DNA of 64,000 nucleotides from Paenibacillus sp. XY044 (lineage in GTDB: Bacteria > Bacillota > Bacilli > Paenibacillales > Paenibacillaceae). Below, in pieces: positions 42,342-51,884 of this stretch. The notes beneath the pieces are model-generated. The model was given only the letters and a program-made list of their open reading frames with translations. It did no database searches and was not told where the DNA came from. The number at the start of each line of letters is the position of its first letter. Within the stretch, counting starts at the first letter, position 1. The position numbers and the translations under genes were made by a program. The DNA lies in the NCBI RefSeq assembly GCF_002257645.1, contig NZ_NQMO01000004.1, positions 434,001 to 498,000 on the forward strand. The letters run 5' to 3'.

Positions 42342-42794
42342 ATGACGGCAGGCGCATTGGGAACCAAACTGGTTACACAAATCGGGATCCTTGTGAAGGA
42401 CATCGATACCGTTTCGCAGAGCTATGCAGATTTTCTGGGAGTGGAGCGGCCGAAATGGTCCTGGACGGACACCGTGGACGTTGCCCAGACGGAGTATAAT
42501 GGGCAGCCCTCTGAAGCGCGCGCGAAGCTGGCCTTTTTTGACTGCGGGCAGCTGCAGATCGAGCTGATTGAGCCGGATGAGCATCCGTCGACGTGGCGCG
42601 AATTTTTGGATGAGCATGGTGAAGGCGTTCATCATATCGCGTTTGCGATTCAAGGAATGAAAGAAAAGATCGCCGTTCTGGAAGGCCGTCACATGCCGCT
42701 GATTCAAAAAGGCGAATATACCGGCGGACGCTACGCATACATCGACAGCAGTAACGAGCTGAAAGTTCTGATCGAGCTGCTGGAGAATGATTAA
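42342..42794 (+). CDS. VOC family protein
   Basis: This 150-residue protein is a single vicinal-oxygen-chelate module pair: VTQIGILVKDID with a Gln where many members have the first metal His, QLQIELIEPDEHP with Glu, HHIAFAIQGM with His and VLIELLE with the final Glu. This is the methylmalonyl-CoA epimerase/glyoxalase-like layout. The substrate is unknown. The ATG has AAGGAGG 8 nt upstream. It is the first gene of a VOC-SDR-ThuA cluster, 30 bp before the SDR. A role in isomerising a sugar derivative would fit that context (inference). Confidence 0.9.
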   Translation: MTAGALGTKLVTQIGILVKDIDTVSQSYADFLGVERPKWSWTDTVDVAQTEYNGQPSEARAKLAFFDCGQLQIELIEPDEHPSTWREFLDEHGEGVHHIAFAIQGMKEKIAVLEGRHMPLIQKGEYTGGRYAYIDSSNELKVLIELLEND

Positions 42795-42823
42795 TCCAAT
42801 TAGTAGAGTGAGGTGCTAATGCT

Positions 42824-43525
42824 ATGAATATTTTGATTACGGGATCGGCCCGGGGGCTTGGCTTTGAGACGGTTAAAGCGTCGCTTGCGCATGGGCACAC
42901 CGTGTTTGCGGGCGTACGCGATATGGAGCGGCATACCGAGCCGCTTCATGCGCTGCGGGCAGCTCATCCGGATCGGCTTAAGCTTATCTCGATGGATGTC
43001 ACCGACGAAGAAGGGGTGAAGGCCGCCAAGTCGGCCGTTCTGGAGCAAACGGATGTGCTCGATGCTTTGATTAACAACGCAGGCGTGCTGATCGGCCGCG
43101 AGCATAAACTGGAGGAGCTGGATTTTGCCGATATGGAAAAGTCCATGCTGGCGAACCTGTACGGACCGATGAAGGTCGTGAAGCATTTTCTTCCGCTGCT
43201 GCGGGGGAGCGCCGATCCGTGCATCATCAACATCAGCTCGGAGGCAGGATGCTTTACCGGTGCCTACGGCGGGGATTATCCATACGCGATATCCAAAAGC
43301 GGGCTGAACTACTTTACCGCCCAGCTCCGCAAGGAGCTGACCCCTCAGAATTTTGCGGTCTATGCCGTGCATCCCGGCTGGATCCGGACCCCGATGGGCG
43401 GCGAACAAGCGCCGGGCGATCCGGCGGATACCGCGCAGGGCCTACTGCGCATCGTGGAACGAACGGTCACGCCTGACCCGAAAGCCTGGATGGTGAATCA
43501 CCAAGGGGAAGCGATGCCCTTTTAA
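42824..43525 (+). CDS. Short-chain dehydrogenase/reductase
   Basis: This 233-residue protein has ILITGSARGLGFETV (TGxxxGxG), DVTDEEGV, NNAGVLIG, INISSEAG with catalytic Ser and YAISKSGL as YxxxK. VHPGWIRTPMGG follows the active site. It is a classical NAD(P)-dependent reductase. Preceded by GAGGTG. It sits in the middle of the VOC-SDR-ThuA cluster, so a sugar-derived substrate is plausible, since ThuA-type proteins act with dehydrogenases that make keto-sugars. Confidence 0.9.
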   Translation: MNILITGSARGLGFETVKASLAHGHTVFAGVRDMERHTEPLHALRAAHPDRLKLISMDVTDEEGVKAAKSAVLEQTDVLDALINNAGVLIGREHKLEELDFADMEKSMLANLYGPMKVVKHFLPLLRGSADPCIINISSEAGCFTGAYGGDYPYAISKSGLNYFTAQLRKELTPQNFAVYAVHPGWIRTPMGGEQAPGDPADTAQGLLRIVERTVTPDPKAWMVNHQGEAMPF

Positions 43526-43584
43526 CGGAGCGGTCAGGAAGCCTTTGTGCCGCCATTGCATTCGATAGATAAGGAGGCTGCCTC

Positions 43585-44256
43585 ATGAAAACGATTTGGG
43601 CGGTCATCGGCGATTTTTATCATGAAGCCGGACCGGCGAGAACGTCACTTGAACAAGTATTGAAGCCCATCCTGGCGAATGGACAAACGGAGCTGCGGTA
43701 TAAGGAAGTATCCGATCTTGCCGCCGGGCAGCTCGAGCAGAAACCGGACCTCGTTATTTTATTCGCTGAGAACCGCCTGGAGCCGCAAAGCGACCCGGAG
43801 GCAACCTGGATGACCGAAGACATCGGCCGGCAGATCGAGACTTACGTGAGTGGCGGCGGTGCCTGGCTGGCCTGGCATTCCGGACTGGCGTCTTATCCCG
43901 AGGACGGCGCGTATGTGAACATGCTGCGGGGGTATTTTTTGTCCCATCCGGAGGCACATAGTGACGTGACCTATACACCGGTTGGCGGATCAGCACTGGG
44001 TGAGCTTGACAATGCGTTTCGGTTCAAGGACGAACATTATTTTGTCTCCTGCTCCGAGCAAGAGAGCGAGGTGTTCCTGCGGTCCTCTTCGCGGGACGGC
44101 GAATCCGCTGCCGGCTGGCTTCATTCGTACGGGCAGGGAAGGGTGGCCTGCGTGACGCCGGCGCATCTGCCCAAGGGATTGCTGAACGAAGGGTTCGTCC
44201 GGCTGATGCAGCGGGTGATTGCATGGAGCTTGGAGCTCGAGCTGGTGGATGCGTAG
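43585..44256 (+). CDS. ThuA-domain protein
   Basis: This 223-residue protein has IWAVIGDFYHEAG at the start, LVILFAENRL, YVSGGGAWLAWHSGLASYP (~92-110) and RVACVTPAHLPKGLLNEGFVRLMQRVIAWSL at the end, the glutamine-amidotransferase-like fold of trehalose-utilisation ThuA proteins. The amidotransferase nucleophile Cys is absent; Trp-His-Ser takes that place, as in ThuA. ThuA proteins help turn over 3-keto-disaccharides (family knowledge). The ATG has AAGGAGG upstream. It ends the cluster. Confidence 0.88.
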   Translation: MKTIWAVIGDFYHEAGPARTSLEQVLKPILANGQTELRYKEVSDLAAGQLEQKPDLVILFAENRLEPQSDPEATWMTEDIGRQIETYVSGGGAWLAWHSGLASYPEDGAYVNMLRGYFLSHPEAHSDVTYTPVGGSALGELDNAFRFKDEHYFVSCSEQESEVFLRSSSRDGESAAGWLHSYGQGRVACVTPAHLPKGLLNEGFVRLMQRVIAWSLELELVDA

Positions 44257-44484
44257 GGTAGGGAAGTGGTCCTGGGGAGAAGTGGTTCAATACCACGAGG
44301 GATTGTAAGTTTGTTTGGATCCAAGGCTACTAAGGATTTTCATGCTTCAGCGGCCGGAATGTGAAGCAAGAAGCGGCAGGAAGATCGGCCGCAGGAAAAG
44401 CCGGATTGGACTGGGTACTAAGTTTCTCTTGACCGTGGGAATCGAATAAAAGATGAAGGGCCAAAGTAGATGGGGAAGTAGATG

Positions 44485-44513
44485 AAAAGCAGACGGATGC
44501 GTCTGCTTTTTTT
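44485..44513 (+). terminator. Intrinsic terminator
   Basis: AAAAGCAGAC-GGATGC-GTCTGCTTTT is followed by a further T run. It lies about 230 bp after thuA. Confidence 0.82.
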
Positions 44514-45147
44514 GTTTTTGTTTGTTAACCGATCTGGGAATGGGGGGCTTATGAGCGTTTGCGAAGTGTTGTTGAGTGCTCCCATCCTAGCTTTTTTAGG
44601 TCTAGCCCCGCACCGCATGCCCTCCCAGCACAACGCAGCGGAGGGGACGAAACAATTCCGGAGAAGCGTTAGCGGTCGCCTGAAAGCTTTCCGCCGGAAA
44701 GCTCACTTCGGAAGCCCGGGCTGTCCCCGAATTTTACCCTTCACTATGACCCGCGAAAATTCGGGGGCAACAGCGATCGGAGGAATGTTTCGTACCAGGA
44801 GCGTCCATCGAAGGGCCAATGCCCATCGAAGTGCCAGCGTCTTCGCTCACAATGAGCCACGCTATTGAGTGCCATTGTCCACGGAAATGCAAAAGTATGA
44901 TTCTCCGAACGCTCCTTCACATCATGCCACTACACACCAGAATGTTTCGTACACGGAGCGTCCAGCGAAGAATGCAAACATTCATCGAAGCACCAGCGTC
45001 CATCAATGAGCACGTTCATCGATCGCCACTTCCCTGCGCTCCAAAGCACGCTCCATCGAGCCCCAAACGCAAATCGCCATGCCGCATTTTAACAGCCCGC
45101 CCTTCATCCAGAAGCGTTAATTCCCGCTATCAATCGGAAGATCGCTC
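44514..45147. repeat. Gene-free region with ~60-bp direct repeat
   Basis: No supported gene lies here. Two imperfect copies starting GAATGTTTCGTAC and ending CCAGCGTC lie at 44783-44841 and 44940-45000. CATCGAAG recurs within and around them. Several short open frames use this stretch but have no ribosome sites. Confidence 0.6.
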
Positions 45148-45178
45148 TATAGAAAGCCGATAAAGCGCTTTCTATAAT
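45148..45178 (+). promoter_or_regulatory. Operator overlapping the -10 of the galactosidase operon
   Basis: TATAGAAAG (45148-45156) and its perfect complement CTTTCTATA (45168-45176) are separated by 11 bp. The right arm runs into TATAAT (45173-45178). AAAGCGCTTT (45162-45171) is nested within and resembles a weak catabolite-responsive element. A repressor bound here would block the promoter directly. Confidence 0.65.
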
Positions 45179-45274
45179 GAAGTCATACGGCTGGGGCGAG
45201 CGGATGCCAAGCATGTTGGATTGATCCGCCCGGTCCAGCCAAAGACTTGCAGAGACAGGAGGAAAATAAGGCGA

Positions 45275-47329
45275 ATGATGACAAACAGCCAAACGGACGC
45301 GGTCCAGGTCCGGCAAACCGGCTCCCTGATCCACATGTCAACGGATCTGGTGACGCTGGATATCGACTTGGAACAGGGCCATTACAGCGCTGCCGGCGGC
45401 TCGCTTTGGGACTGGAAAGAAATCCGAAGCGCCATCCGGTGGAACGGGCGCGAATACCATACGGGCAGCTACGACCGCCACAGCATGAATGGGGAGCCGG
45501 AGACAATCGAGGATGCTTTCGGGATTGGCGTTCACTTGACGCTGGTGCATGAATCCGACATGCTTCCGACGCTTGAGCAGCATTTTTGGATTTACGAGGG
45601 TGCGCCGTTTTTCCTGACGCAGCTGGTGGCTGTTCACCCGACACGCATCCGGCTGAACCGGATGACGGTGCTGCGTTCCGGGCAGCTGTCCTTTGGGCCG
45701 GCCGTAGACGAGGACCTTCATGTGCTCCGCGTTCCCTATGACAATGACAAATGGGTGCGCTACGAGACGGAAACGGCGCCGCTGCGCACCGAAAGCTACG
45801 AGGTTACGGCACTGTTTCGGCCGCACAGCCGGCAAGGGATCATTGCCGGTTCGCTGAGTCATGACGTGTGGAAAACCGGCATCAAAATCCAGGGCGAACA
45901 GCGTGGAACGCTGGACGAGCTGGAGATGTACGCCGGAGCGGCCGGGGAAATGACCCGCGATTTTCAGCCGCACGGTTACGTCCATGGGACGCGCGTGGCG
46001 TCGCCGGTCGTGTTCGTCGGCGGGTACGACGATTACCGCCGCGGCCTGGAGGCCTACGGGCGGGCGAATAGGGCCCTGTCGCCGGCGCTTCCGTGGGAGG
46101 GCGGGGTTCCCGTTGGCTGGAACAGCTGGTCGGCCGCGATGAGCACATTGGATTATGATCTGTACACATCCACGAGCGACTTTCTGAAGCGCGAAGTCCA
46201 ATCGGACGGTTTTCATAACAACGACACACTGTACATCAATTTCGATGCCTTCTGGGATCGCCTGACGGATGAAGAGATGGAGGATGCGTTGAACCGGGTG
46301 CGGCAAAACGGCCACAAGCCGGGGACGTACTGGACACCGTTTGCCTTCTGGGGCAGCCCGGCCCAGTTCGATAAGCCCGTAGAGGGAACGGATGGCGAAT
46401 ATACATACAGGGATATTCTGCTGCGGGATGCCGAGGGCGAAATCCTGCCGGACATCGCCGGCGGCCTGGCGATCGATCCGACCCATCCGGGGGCGCTGAA
46501 GCGCATTGATTGGTTCACGGACAAAATGATCCGGGAGGGCTTCGAGTACATCAAGCTCGATTTTATGGCACACGGAGCGCTGGAGGGACAGCATTACCAT
46601 CCGGAAATCACGACGGGCATTGCGGCATATCATTATGGCCTGTCTTATCTGGCACAAAAGCTGTCCCCGGAAGCCGCCGGAAAGCCGATATTCATCAATT
46701 TGTCGATCGCGCCGCTGTTCCCGTACGCCTTTGCGCACAGCCGGAGAATTTCCTGCGACGTGTTCGGCATGATCGGGGATACCGAGTATTTGCTCAATTC
46801 GCTTACCTACGGCTGGTGGATGAACGATACGCTGTACCGGTTCAACGACCCCGATCACTCGGTGCTGTACAAGAGCTTTAACCAGGAGGCCACCACACGC
46901 CACGAGGGGCGGAGCCGGTTGACGGCATCGGTGATCGCCGGGACGGTGCTGCTGCTCGGAGACGATTTCAGGCAGGAGGAAGCGGCCTCACGCGCCAAGG
47001 CTTGGCTGCGGAACGGCAGCATCATGGAGCTTGCGCGGAAGGGCACGACGTTCGTTCCGGTGGAAAGCGCCTTGGGCGGCCGTGCAGCGGACGCCTTTAT
47101 GCTGGCCGATCCGGGCGAGGAGGGTACGGTCTATCTGGCGGTGTTCAATTTCGACGGCAAACAGGCGGCGAACAAGGCGGTGCCTCTGGCCCGCATGGGA
47201 CTCGACCCGCTCGCAACCTACCTCGTAACCGACATGTGGGAAGGGACCGAGAGCGAGGCCGGCGGGGAAGTCCGCTTAAGCCTTGAGCCGGCGGAGTCCA
47301 CCATTTTGAAGCTATGCATTCAACCATAA
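45275..47329 (+). CDS. Cytoplasmic clan GH-D-like alpha-galactosidase-type hydrolase
   Basis: This 684-residue protein has no signal peptide. The N-terminal ~270 residues form a beta-rich domain. PVGWNSW (~285) opens the (beta/alpha)8 barrel. EYIKLDFMAHG (~428) gives the likely nucleophile Asp, and SRRISCDVFG (~494) the likely acid/base Asp. A C-terminal beta-sandwich ends the protein. This pattern is shared by GH27/GH36-type enzymes that cleave alpha-galactosides or beta-L-arabinopyranosides. I chose ATG 45275, 10 nt after AGGAGG; an adjacent ATG (45278) is equally possible. The next gene is a secreted paralogue. It is expressed from a promoter with an overlapping inverted repeat. Confidence 0.85.
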   Translation: MMTNSQTDAVQVRQTGSLIHMSTDLVTLDIDLEQGHYSAAGGSLWDWKEIRSAIRWNGREYHTGSYDRHSMNGEPETIEDAFGIGVHLTLVHESDMLPTLEQHFWIYEGAPFFLTQLVAVHPTRIRLNRMTVLRSGQLSFGPAVDEDLHVLRVPYDNDKWVRYETETAPLRTESYEVTALFRPHSRQGIIAGSLSHDVWKTGIKIQGEQRGTLDELEMYAGAAGEMTRDFQPHGYVHGTRVASPVVFVGGYDDYRRGLEAYGRANRALSPALPWEGGVPVGWNSWSAAMSTLDYDLYTSTSDFLKREVQSDGFHNNDTLYINFDAFWDRLTDEEMEDALNRVRQNGHKPGTYWTPFAFWGSPAQFDKPVEGTDGEYTYRDILLRDAEGEILPDIAGGLAIDPTHPGALKRIDWFTDKMIREGFEYIKLDFMAHGALEGQHYHPEITTGIAAYHYGLSYLAQKLSPEAAGKPIFINLSIAPLFPYAFAHSRRISCDVFGMIGDTEYLLNSLTYGWWMNDTLYRFNDPDHSVLYKSFNQEATTRHEGRSRLTASVIAGTVLLLGDDFRQEEAASRAKAWLRNGSIMELARKGTTFVPVESALGGRAADAFMLADPGEEGTVYLAVFNFDGKQAANKAVPLARMGLDPLATYLVTDMWEGTESEAGGEVRLSLEPAESTILKLCIQP

Positions 47330-47354
47330 TTTTAGATTTCAAGGAGGATTGCCG

Positions 47355-49955
47355 ATGAGCACACGAATCCGGTTCATCCCGAGAATATTGCTGATGGTAT
47401 GGGCGGGGCTGCTGGCCCTGTCCTGGCCCGGGGCTTCCTGGGCTGCATCTTCTGAAACGGCTGCCGGAACGGGAGCCAATGCAGCAGCAGCTTCGTACGA
47501 GGCGGAAGCCGGGGCCAACACGTTTACGGGCAATGCGGGTCCTGCGGATTGCGGAACCTGCTCGGGCGGAAAAAAAGCAGGCAACTTGTACGGCGGCTCC
47601 ACCCTGCAGTTTAACGGCGTTAACGCGGAACAGGCCGGCGTCTATACGATGACGGTGCACTACATTTCCGGCGACCCCCGCGCCGCCGTCATTTCGGTTA
47701 ACGGAGCGGAAGGGGAAAATTTCAACTTTCCCAAAACGGTGGACTGGAATACGGTCGGCACCTATGATATCCAGATCGACTTGAAGCAGGGCAGCAATAC
47801 GATCCTATTCGACGATGGCGGCGGATACTCGCCGGATATCGATAAAATGGAGCTGCGGCTGGCATCGGCCGGCGACGGTGTACCGGACAACGACGGCAGC
47901 ATTGGCGATCTCGGCAAGCAGCTCCATGTCACGAAGTACGGCTCCATTATGTTGACCGAGTATCAGCGTGGATTTCGTGTGGCCAATCCGTCGTATGAAC
48001 TGCTGTACAACACCACGACCGGCCTGTCCCAGTACAACTGGAACCATAAGCCGGTGATCAAGGGAGCCTACAGCGAAATCATGCTGGACAAGGCGGTGGC
48101 GAGCAAGGATTACGGCAAACATACGTTTAAAGCCAAGGATGCGACCCCATTCCGTGACGCAACGGGCGAAGGCATCAAAGTAACGGTCCGCAGCGAGCAA
48201 AAAGGGCTGCCGGATCTGAGCCAGGTCTTCTACATTTATAATAACGGTCCATACTTATTGACTGAAGTGACGGCTTCCCAAGCCGCCGGACTGGCGACGA
48301 ACCAGATTTCGCCGCTGGCTGTAGAAGCCCGGGGCGGCATCGATATTGGCAGCTACGGCGACAACCGGGTGCTCGTGACGCCTTTTGATAACGACAGCTG
48401 GTCCCGGTATCAGGCAAAAACGATCAATACCCGGTTAAATTCGGACAACTATGTAAGTTCCGAATTGACGGCCATTTACGACAATACAAGCCGGAAGGGC
48501 CTTGTCGTTGGGTCCGTCACGCATGACACATGGAAAACGGGAATCCACTGGAGCGGCACCGACAATAAACTGAACGAGCTGCGCGTGTATGGGGGCTTTA
48601 CTTCCCAGGCATCCACGCATGACAGCCTGCCGCACGGAAGCGTGTCCGGAAAGAGCGTGACATCGCCAAAGGTGTTTATCGGTTTGTACGACGACTACCG
48701 CAAAGGTATGGAGGGCTACGGCGAGGTGAATGCCGCGATCGCACCGCCGCTTGCTTTTGGCCAAAACATCCCTGATGGCGTGCCGGTCGGCTGGAACAGC
48801 TGGGGCGCTTATGCCGATCATCTCAGCTACGACAACGCTGCAGCCGTCTCGAACTATGTGAAGGAGCATCTGCAGAACAGCTCTTTCGAAAACAACGGGA
48901 ATGTGTACATTAACCTCGATTCGTATTGGGATAACATGACCGACCAGCAGCTGACCGATCTCGTGAAGCTGATTCACGGCAACGGCCAGAAGGCGGGCAT
49001 CTACTATTCTCCGTTCGTTTATTGGGGGGACAACTTGGACCAGGTGGTCGAAGGGACCGACGGCAAATACAAGTACGGGGATATCGTGCTGAGGGATGCA
49101 TCCGGCAATATTCTGCCGAAGCTGGACGGCGCTTATGCCGTGGACCCGACCCATCCGGCCGTGAAAGCCCGGATCGACTACTATATGAACCGTTTCAAAA
49201 AGGAAGGGTTTGAATATATCAAGGTGGACTTCCTGTCCCACGGCTCCATGGAAGGCCGGCATTACGATCCGAAAGTGCAGACCGGCATCCAGGCGTACAA
49301 TCAGGGAATGGCTTACCTGGATCAGGCCATTGGCGGCACGATGTTCATCAGCGAATCGATCGCTCCGCTGTTCCCGAGCCAATATGCACACAGCCGCCGC
49401 ATTTCCTGCGACGTGGACGGCAGCCTGGGCAGCACGGAATACCAGCTGAACAACTTGACTTATGGCTGGTGGCAGAACGGGACGATCTATCATTACACCG
49501 ACCCGGATTATATGACGCTGGTTAAGGGGGGCTCGTACGAAGGAGCGCAGACCCGTGTCAATGCGGCTGCCATTTCGGGTACGGTCTACCTGAACTCCGA
49601 CGATGTGAACGACCCGGCGGCCCGCCAGTACATGGAGAGCCTGCTCACCAATCCGGAAGTGAACGCGTTGGCGGTGAAGGGCAAAGCTTTTAAACCGGTG
49701 GAAGGGAATACCGGAACGAAAGCAGCGGACCTGTTTGTGCTTGAAGATCAGGGCACCTATTACTTGGCCGTGTTCAATTACACGCAGAATCCGGAGCAGC
49801 GCCAGATCGACCTGAAGCGCGCCGGCATTCCTGCCAAAGAGGGGGCTTCCTATCAGGTGACCGACTTGTGGACCGGGGAGAAGGTAACGGCAGGTGCGGC
49901 GCTGGACGTTACGCTGAAAGGCGCCGAATCCAAACTGTACAAAATCAGTCCTTAA
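47355..49955 (+). CDS. Secreted galactosidase paralogue with CBM35-like module
   Basis: This 866-residue protein has a signal peptide (basic start, LLMVWAGLLALSW, cleavage near ASWAAS). Residues ~45-175 resemble a CBM35/CBM6-like beta-sandwich (SYEAEAGANTF, then DIQIDLKQGSNTILFDDGGG). The rest is collinear with the preceding gene product: PVGWNSWGAY, EYIKVDFLSHG (nucleophile ~624) and SRRISCDVDG (acid/base ~685). It would act outside the cell on polymer-bound glycans, its paralogue on imported fragments. The ATG at 47355 follows AAGGAGG; a TTG two codons earlier is less likely. It starts 25 nt after the paralogue. Confidence 0.87.
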   Translation: MSTRIRFIPRILLMVWAGLLALSWPGASWAASSETAAGTGANAAAASYEAEAGANTFTGNAGPADCGTCSGGKKAGNLYGGSTLQFNGVNAEQAGVYTMTVHYISGDPRAAVISVNGAEGENFNFPKTVDWNTVGTYDIQIDLKQGSNTILFDDGGGYSPDIDKMELRLASAGDGVPDNDGSIGDLGKQLHVTKYGSIMLTEYQRGFRVANPSYELLYNTTTGLSQYNWNHKPVIKGAYSEIMLDKAVASKDYGKHTFKAKDATPFRDATGEGIKVTVRSEQKGLPDLSQVFYIYNNGPYLLTEVTASQAAGLATNQISPLAVEARGGIDIGSYGDNRVLVTPFDNDSWSRYQAKTINTRLNSDNYVSSELTAIYDNTSRKGLVVGSVTHDTWKTGIHWSGTDNKLNELRVYGGFTSQASTHDSLPHGSVSGKSVTSPKVFIGLYDDYRKGMEGYGEVNAAIAPPLAFGQNIPDGVPVGWNSWGAYADHLSYDNAAAVSNYVKEHLQNSSFENNGNVYINLDSYWDNMTDQQLTDLVKLIHGNGQKAGIYYSPFVYWGDNLDQVVEGTDGKYKYGDIVLRDASGNILPKLDGAYAVDPTHPAVKARIDYYMNRFKKEGFEYIKVDFLSHGSMEGRHYDPKVQTGIQAYNQGMAYLDQAIGGTMFISESIAPLFPSQYAHSRRISCDVDGSLGSTEYQLNNLTYGWWQNGTIYHYTDPDYMTLVKGGSYEGAQTRVNAAAISGTVYLNSDDVNDPAARQYMESLLTNPEVNALAVKGKAFKPVEGNTGTKAADLFVLEDQGTYYLAVFNYTQNPEQRQIDLKRAGIPAKEGASYQVTDLWTGEKVTAGAALDVTLKGAESKLYKISP

Positions 49956-50051
49956 ATTTGACTTTGCCAAAGAGCTGGATTATCTTGGGACAAGATGGGT
50001 GGTTTTCAGTCATCCACGACATTTTGCTGATTCGAAGGAGGCGTCTTACTC

Positions 50052-50879
50052 ATGAACAATCTGCAATCCACCACGACCTTGTCCAGCGGGTATGCCATGC
50101 CATGGCTCGGGCTGGGCGTCTACAAGGCACAGGAAGGCGATGAAGTCGTTGGCGCGGTGAAAGCGGCCATTGCGCACGGCTACCGCAGTATTGACACGGC
50201 TGCGCTGTACGGAAACGAAGAAGGTGTCGGCCAGGCGGTCCGGGAATCCGGCGTTCCGCGTGAGGAGCTGTTCATTACCACCAAAGTTTGGAATTCGGAT
50301 CAAGGTTATGACTCTACCCTGAAGGCGTTTGAACAAAGCATAAGCAAGCTTGGCTTGGACTACGTGGATTTGTACCTGATTCACTGGCCGGTCAAAGGCA
50401 AGTACAAGGATACATGGCGCGCGCTGGAGAAGCTGCGGAAGGACGGCCGAGTCCGTACCATCGGCGTATCCAACTTCCATGTCCATCATTTGGAGGATTT
50501 GATGCAGGATGCCGAGGTGAAGCCGGCCGTCAATCAGGTGGAGCTGCATCCGCTGCTCTCCCAATCGGAACTGCGCAGCTACTGCAAATCGCAGGGCATC
50601 CAGATCGAAGCCTGGTCGCCGCTGGCCGCAGGCCAACTTCTCGATAACGAAGTGCTGGCAGGCATTGGCGCCAAATACGGCAAATCCACCGCGCAGGTCA
50701 TCATCCGCTGGGATCTTCAGCATGACATCGTCACGATCCCGAAATCGGTCAAGGAACACCGGATCATTGAAAATGCCGACGTGTTCGACTTCGAATTAAC
50801 GGCGGACGAAATGCGGCAGATCGACGGGCTGAACCGGAACCAACGGACCGGCGGGGACCCTGACAATTTTAATTTCTAG
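50052..50879 (+). CDS. Aldo/keto reductase (AKR5-like)
   Basis: This 275-residue protein has GYRSIDTAALYGNEEGVGQAV (catalytic Asp and Tyr), FITTKVWNSD (Lys), YLIHWPVKGKY (His) and the NADPH-binding IPKSVKEHRI. The tetrad and length match the YvgN/YtbE-type AKR5 group, which reduces aldehydes such as methylglyoxal. GAAGGAGG precedes the ATG. It may be the last gene of the galactosidase operon, about 95 nt downstream, followed by a terminator. Confidence 0.93.
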   Translation: MNNLQSTTTLSSGYAMPWLGLGVYKAQEGDEVVGAVKAAIAHGYRSIDTAALYGNEEGVGQAVRESGVPREELFITTKVWNSDQGYDSTLKAFEQSISKLGLDYVDLYLIHWPVKGKYKDTWRALEKLRKDGRVRTIGVSNFHVHHLEDLMQDAEVKPAVNQVELHPLLSQSELRSYCKSQGIQIEAWSPLAAGQLLDNEVLAGIGAKYGKSTAQVIIRWDLQHDIVTIPKSVKEHRIIENADVFDFELTADEMRQIDGLNRNQRTGGDPDNFNF

Positions 50880-50910
50880 GCAGCATCTTTCCAGAGTAAT
50901 CAAAACCAAC

Positions 50911-50954
50911 AAAATCGCGTATTCCGGCCAACAAGCGGATACGCGATTTTTTTT
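50911..50954. terminator. Bidirectional terminator
   Basis: AAAATCGCGTATTCCG and CGGATACGCGATTTT pair with one bulge, followed by T8. It lies between the convergent aldo/keto reductase and AraC genes. Confidence 0.82.
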
Positions 50955-50969
50955 ATCCCTTCCCCGGGA

Positions 50970-51836
50970 TCATATCCGGTGCCGCGGATTCAGCCGGTAC
51001 TGACTGGGGGTTGTGCCGTAAAAGCTGCTAAAATGCCGGGAAAACGGATGGATGGAAGGGTATCCCATCTTATCCGCAATCGCCGTGATGCTTAGGTCGG
51101 TTTCGACGATCATATGGGCCGCCCGCTTCATCACGAGCTGATCATGGTAGGCCTTCGGGGTCATTCCCGTCTCGCGCAGGAACAGCTCATGGAAATAGGT
51201 GCGTTTCAAGCCGCAGAACCGGGACCAGGCTTCAATCGACTGTCCATGCTCCGGACGGCGGTTCAAATACTCCAGAAGGCGGACGATGCGGTAATCGCTC
51301 GGATGCTGCACGTTCACGGCGTTGTGCCAGGATAGCATCCAGCCGTACAGAAAGCTGTTCACCGTTTCGCTGCGGTAAAACTTGGATTCGCTGTATGTCC
51401 TGGCGATCATTGCGAATCCATCATACAAATGGGGATGGGCGCGCAGCGAGAAAACGCTCGGAAGCCGGTCCAGTTCCTCGCAAGGCAGCTCTACAGACAA
51501 TCGGTCAAATACGAAAGGTTCGGGCGCATGGATGAAGGAGCGGCTCGGAGAGAGCGGATCGGTGTCATCCCATAAATCGAAATACAGATTATACGAAGGT
51601 AGCGGATGGGACGGGCGAATGTGAAAAGCATGCGGCTGGCCGGGACGCAAAAAAATGAGCGTTCCCCGCTCGATTGGATATTTGACCCTGTCGACCTCCA
51701 TTTCTCCGGGTCCTTCATTAAACAAGTGAAGGGCATACACGCTGCCTGCGCGCAGATGTTCGTTGCTGCTGCCGTCGTACAGATAACTCATGGAGTCGCC
51801 TACGAATGGAGTCATCTCGGATAATGCTTTGTTCAT
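50970..51836 (-). CDS. AraC family regulator divergent from the GH95 gene
   Basis: This 288-residue protein has a cupin-type sensing domain (VYALHLFNEGPGEMEV, RGTLIFLRPGQPHAFHI) and two C-terminal helix-turn-helix motifs (QSIEAWSRFCGLKRTYFHELF and LSITAIADKMGYPSIHPFSRHF). I chose ATG 51836, 8 nt after GGGGAG; a GTG three codons earlier abuts that site. It is divergent from the GH95 fucosidase gene. The shared region holds two 24-bp direct repeats that look like its binding sites. The ligand is probably fucose- or galactose-related. Confidence 0.92.
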   Translation of the reverse strand: MNKALSEMTPFVGDSMSYLYDGSSNEHLRAGSVYALHLFNEGPGEMEVDRVKYPIERGTLIFLRPGQPHAFHIRPSHPLPSYNLYFDLWDDTDPLSPSRSFIHAPEPFVFDRLSVELPCEELDRLPSVFSLRAHPHLYDGFAMIARTYSESKFYRSETVNSFLYGWMLSWHNAVNVQHPSDYRIVRLLEYLNRRPEHGQSIEAWSRFCGLKRTYFHELFLRETGMTPKAYHDQLVMKRAAHMIVETDLSITAIADKMGYPSIHPFSRHFSSFYGTTPSQYRLNPRHRI

Positions 51837-51884
51837 ACGATTCACTCCCCTCGGGTCACAGGATGATGATATCTTTAATAAGAT

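Noticed and set aside
44482..45163. Small frames in the gene-free stretch before the galactosidase operon
   Set aside because: They overlap a terminator and direct repeats, have no ribosome sites and show no domain.
45338..46903. A 521-residue minus-strand frame opposite the first galactosidase
   Set aside because: Antisense to a gene with GWNSW, KLDF and SCD motifs; composition and lack of a ribosome site mark it as a shadow.
48435..49970. A 511-residue minus-strand frame opposite the secreted galactosidase
   Set aside because: Same reasoning; long antisense frames are common here because of codon bias.
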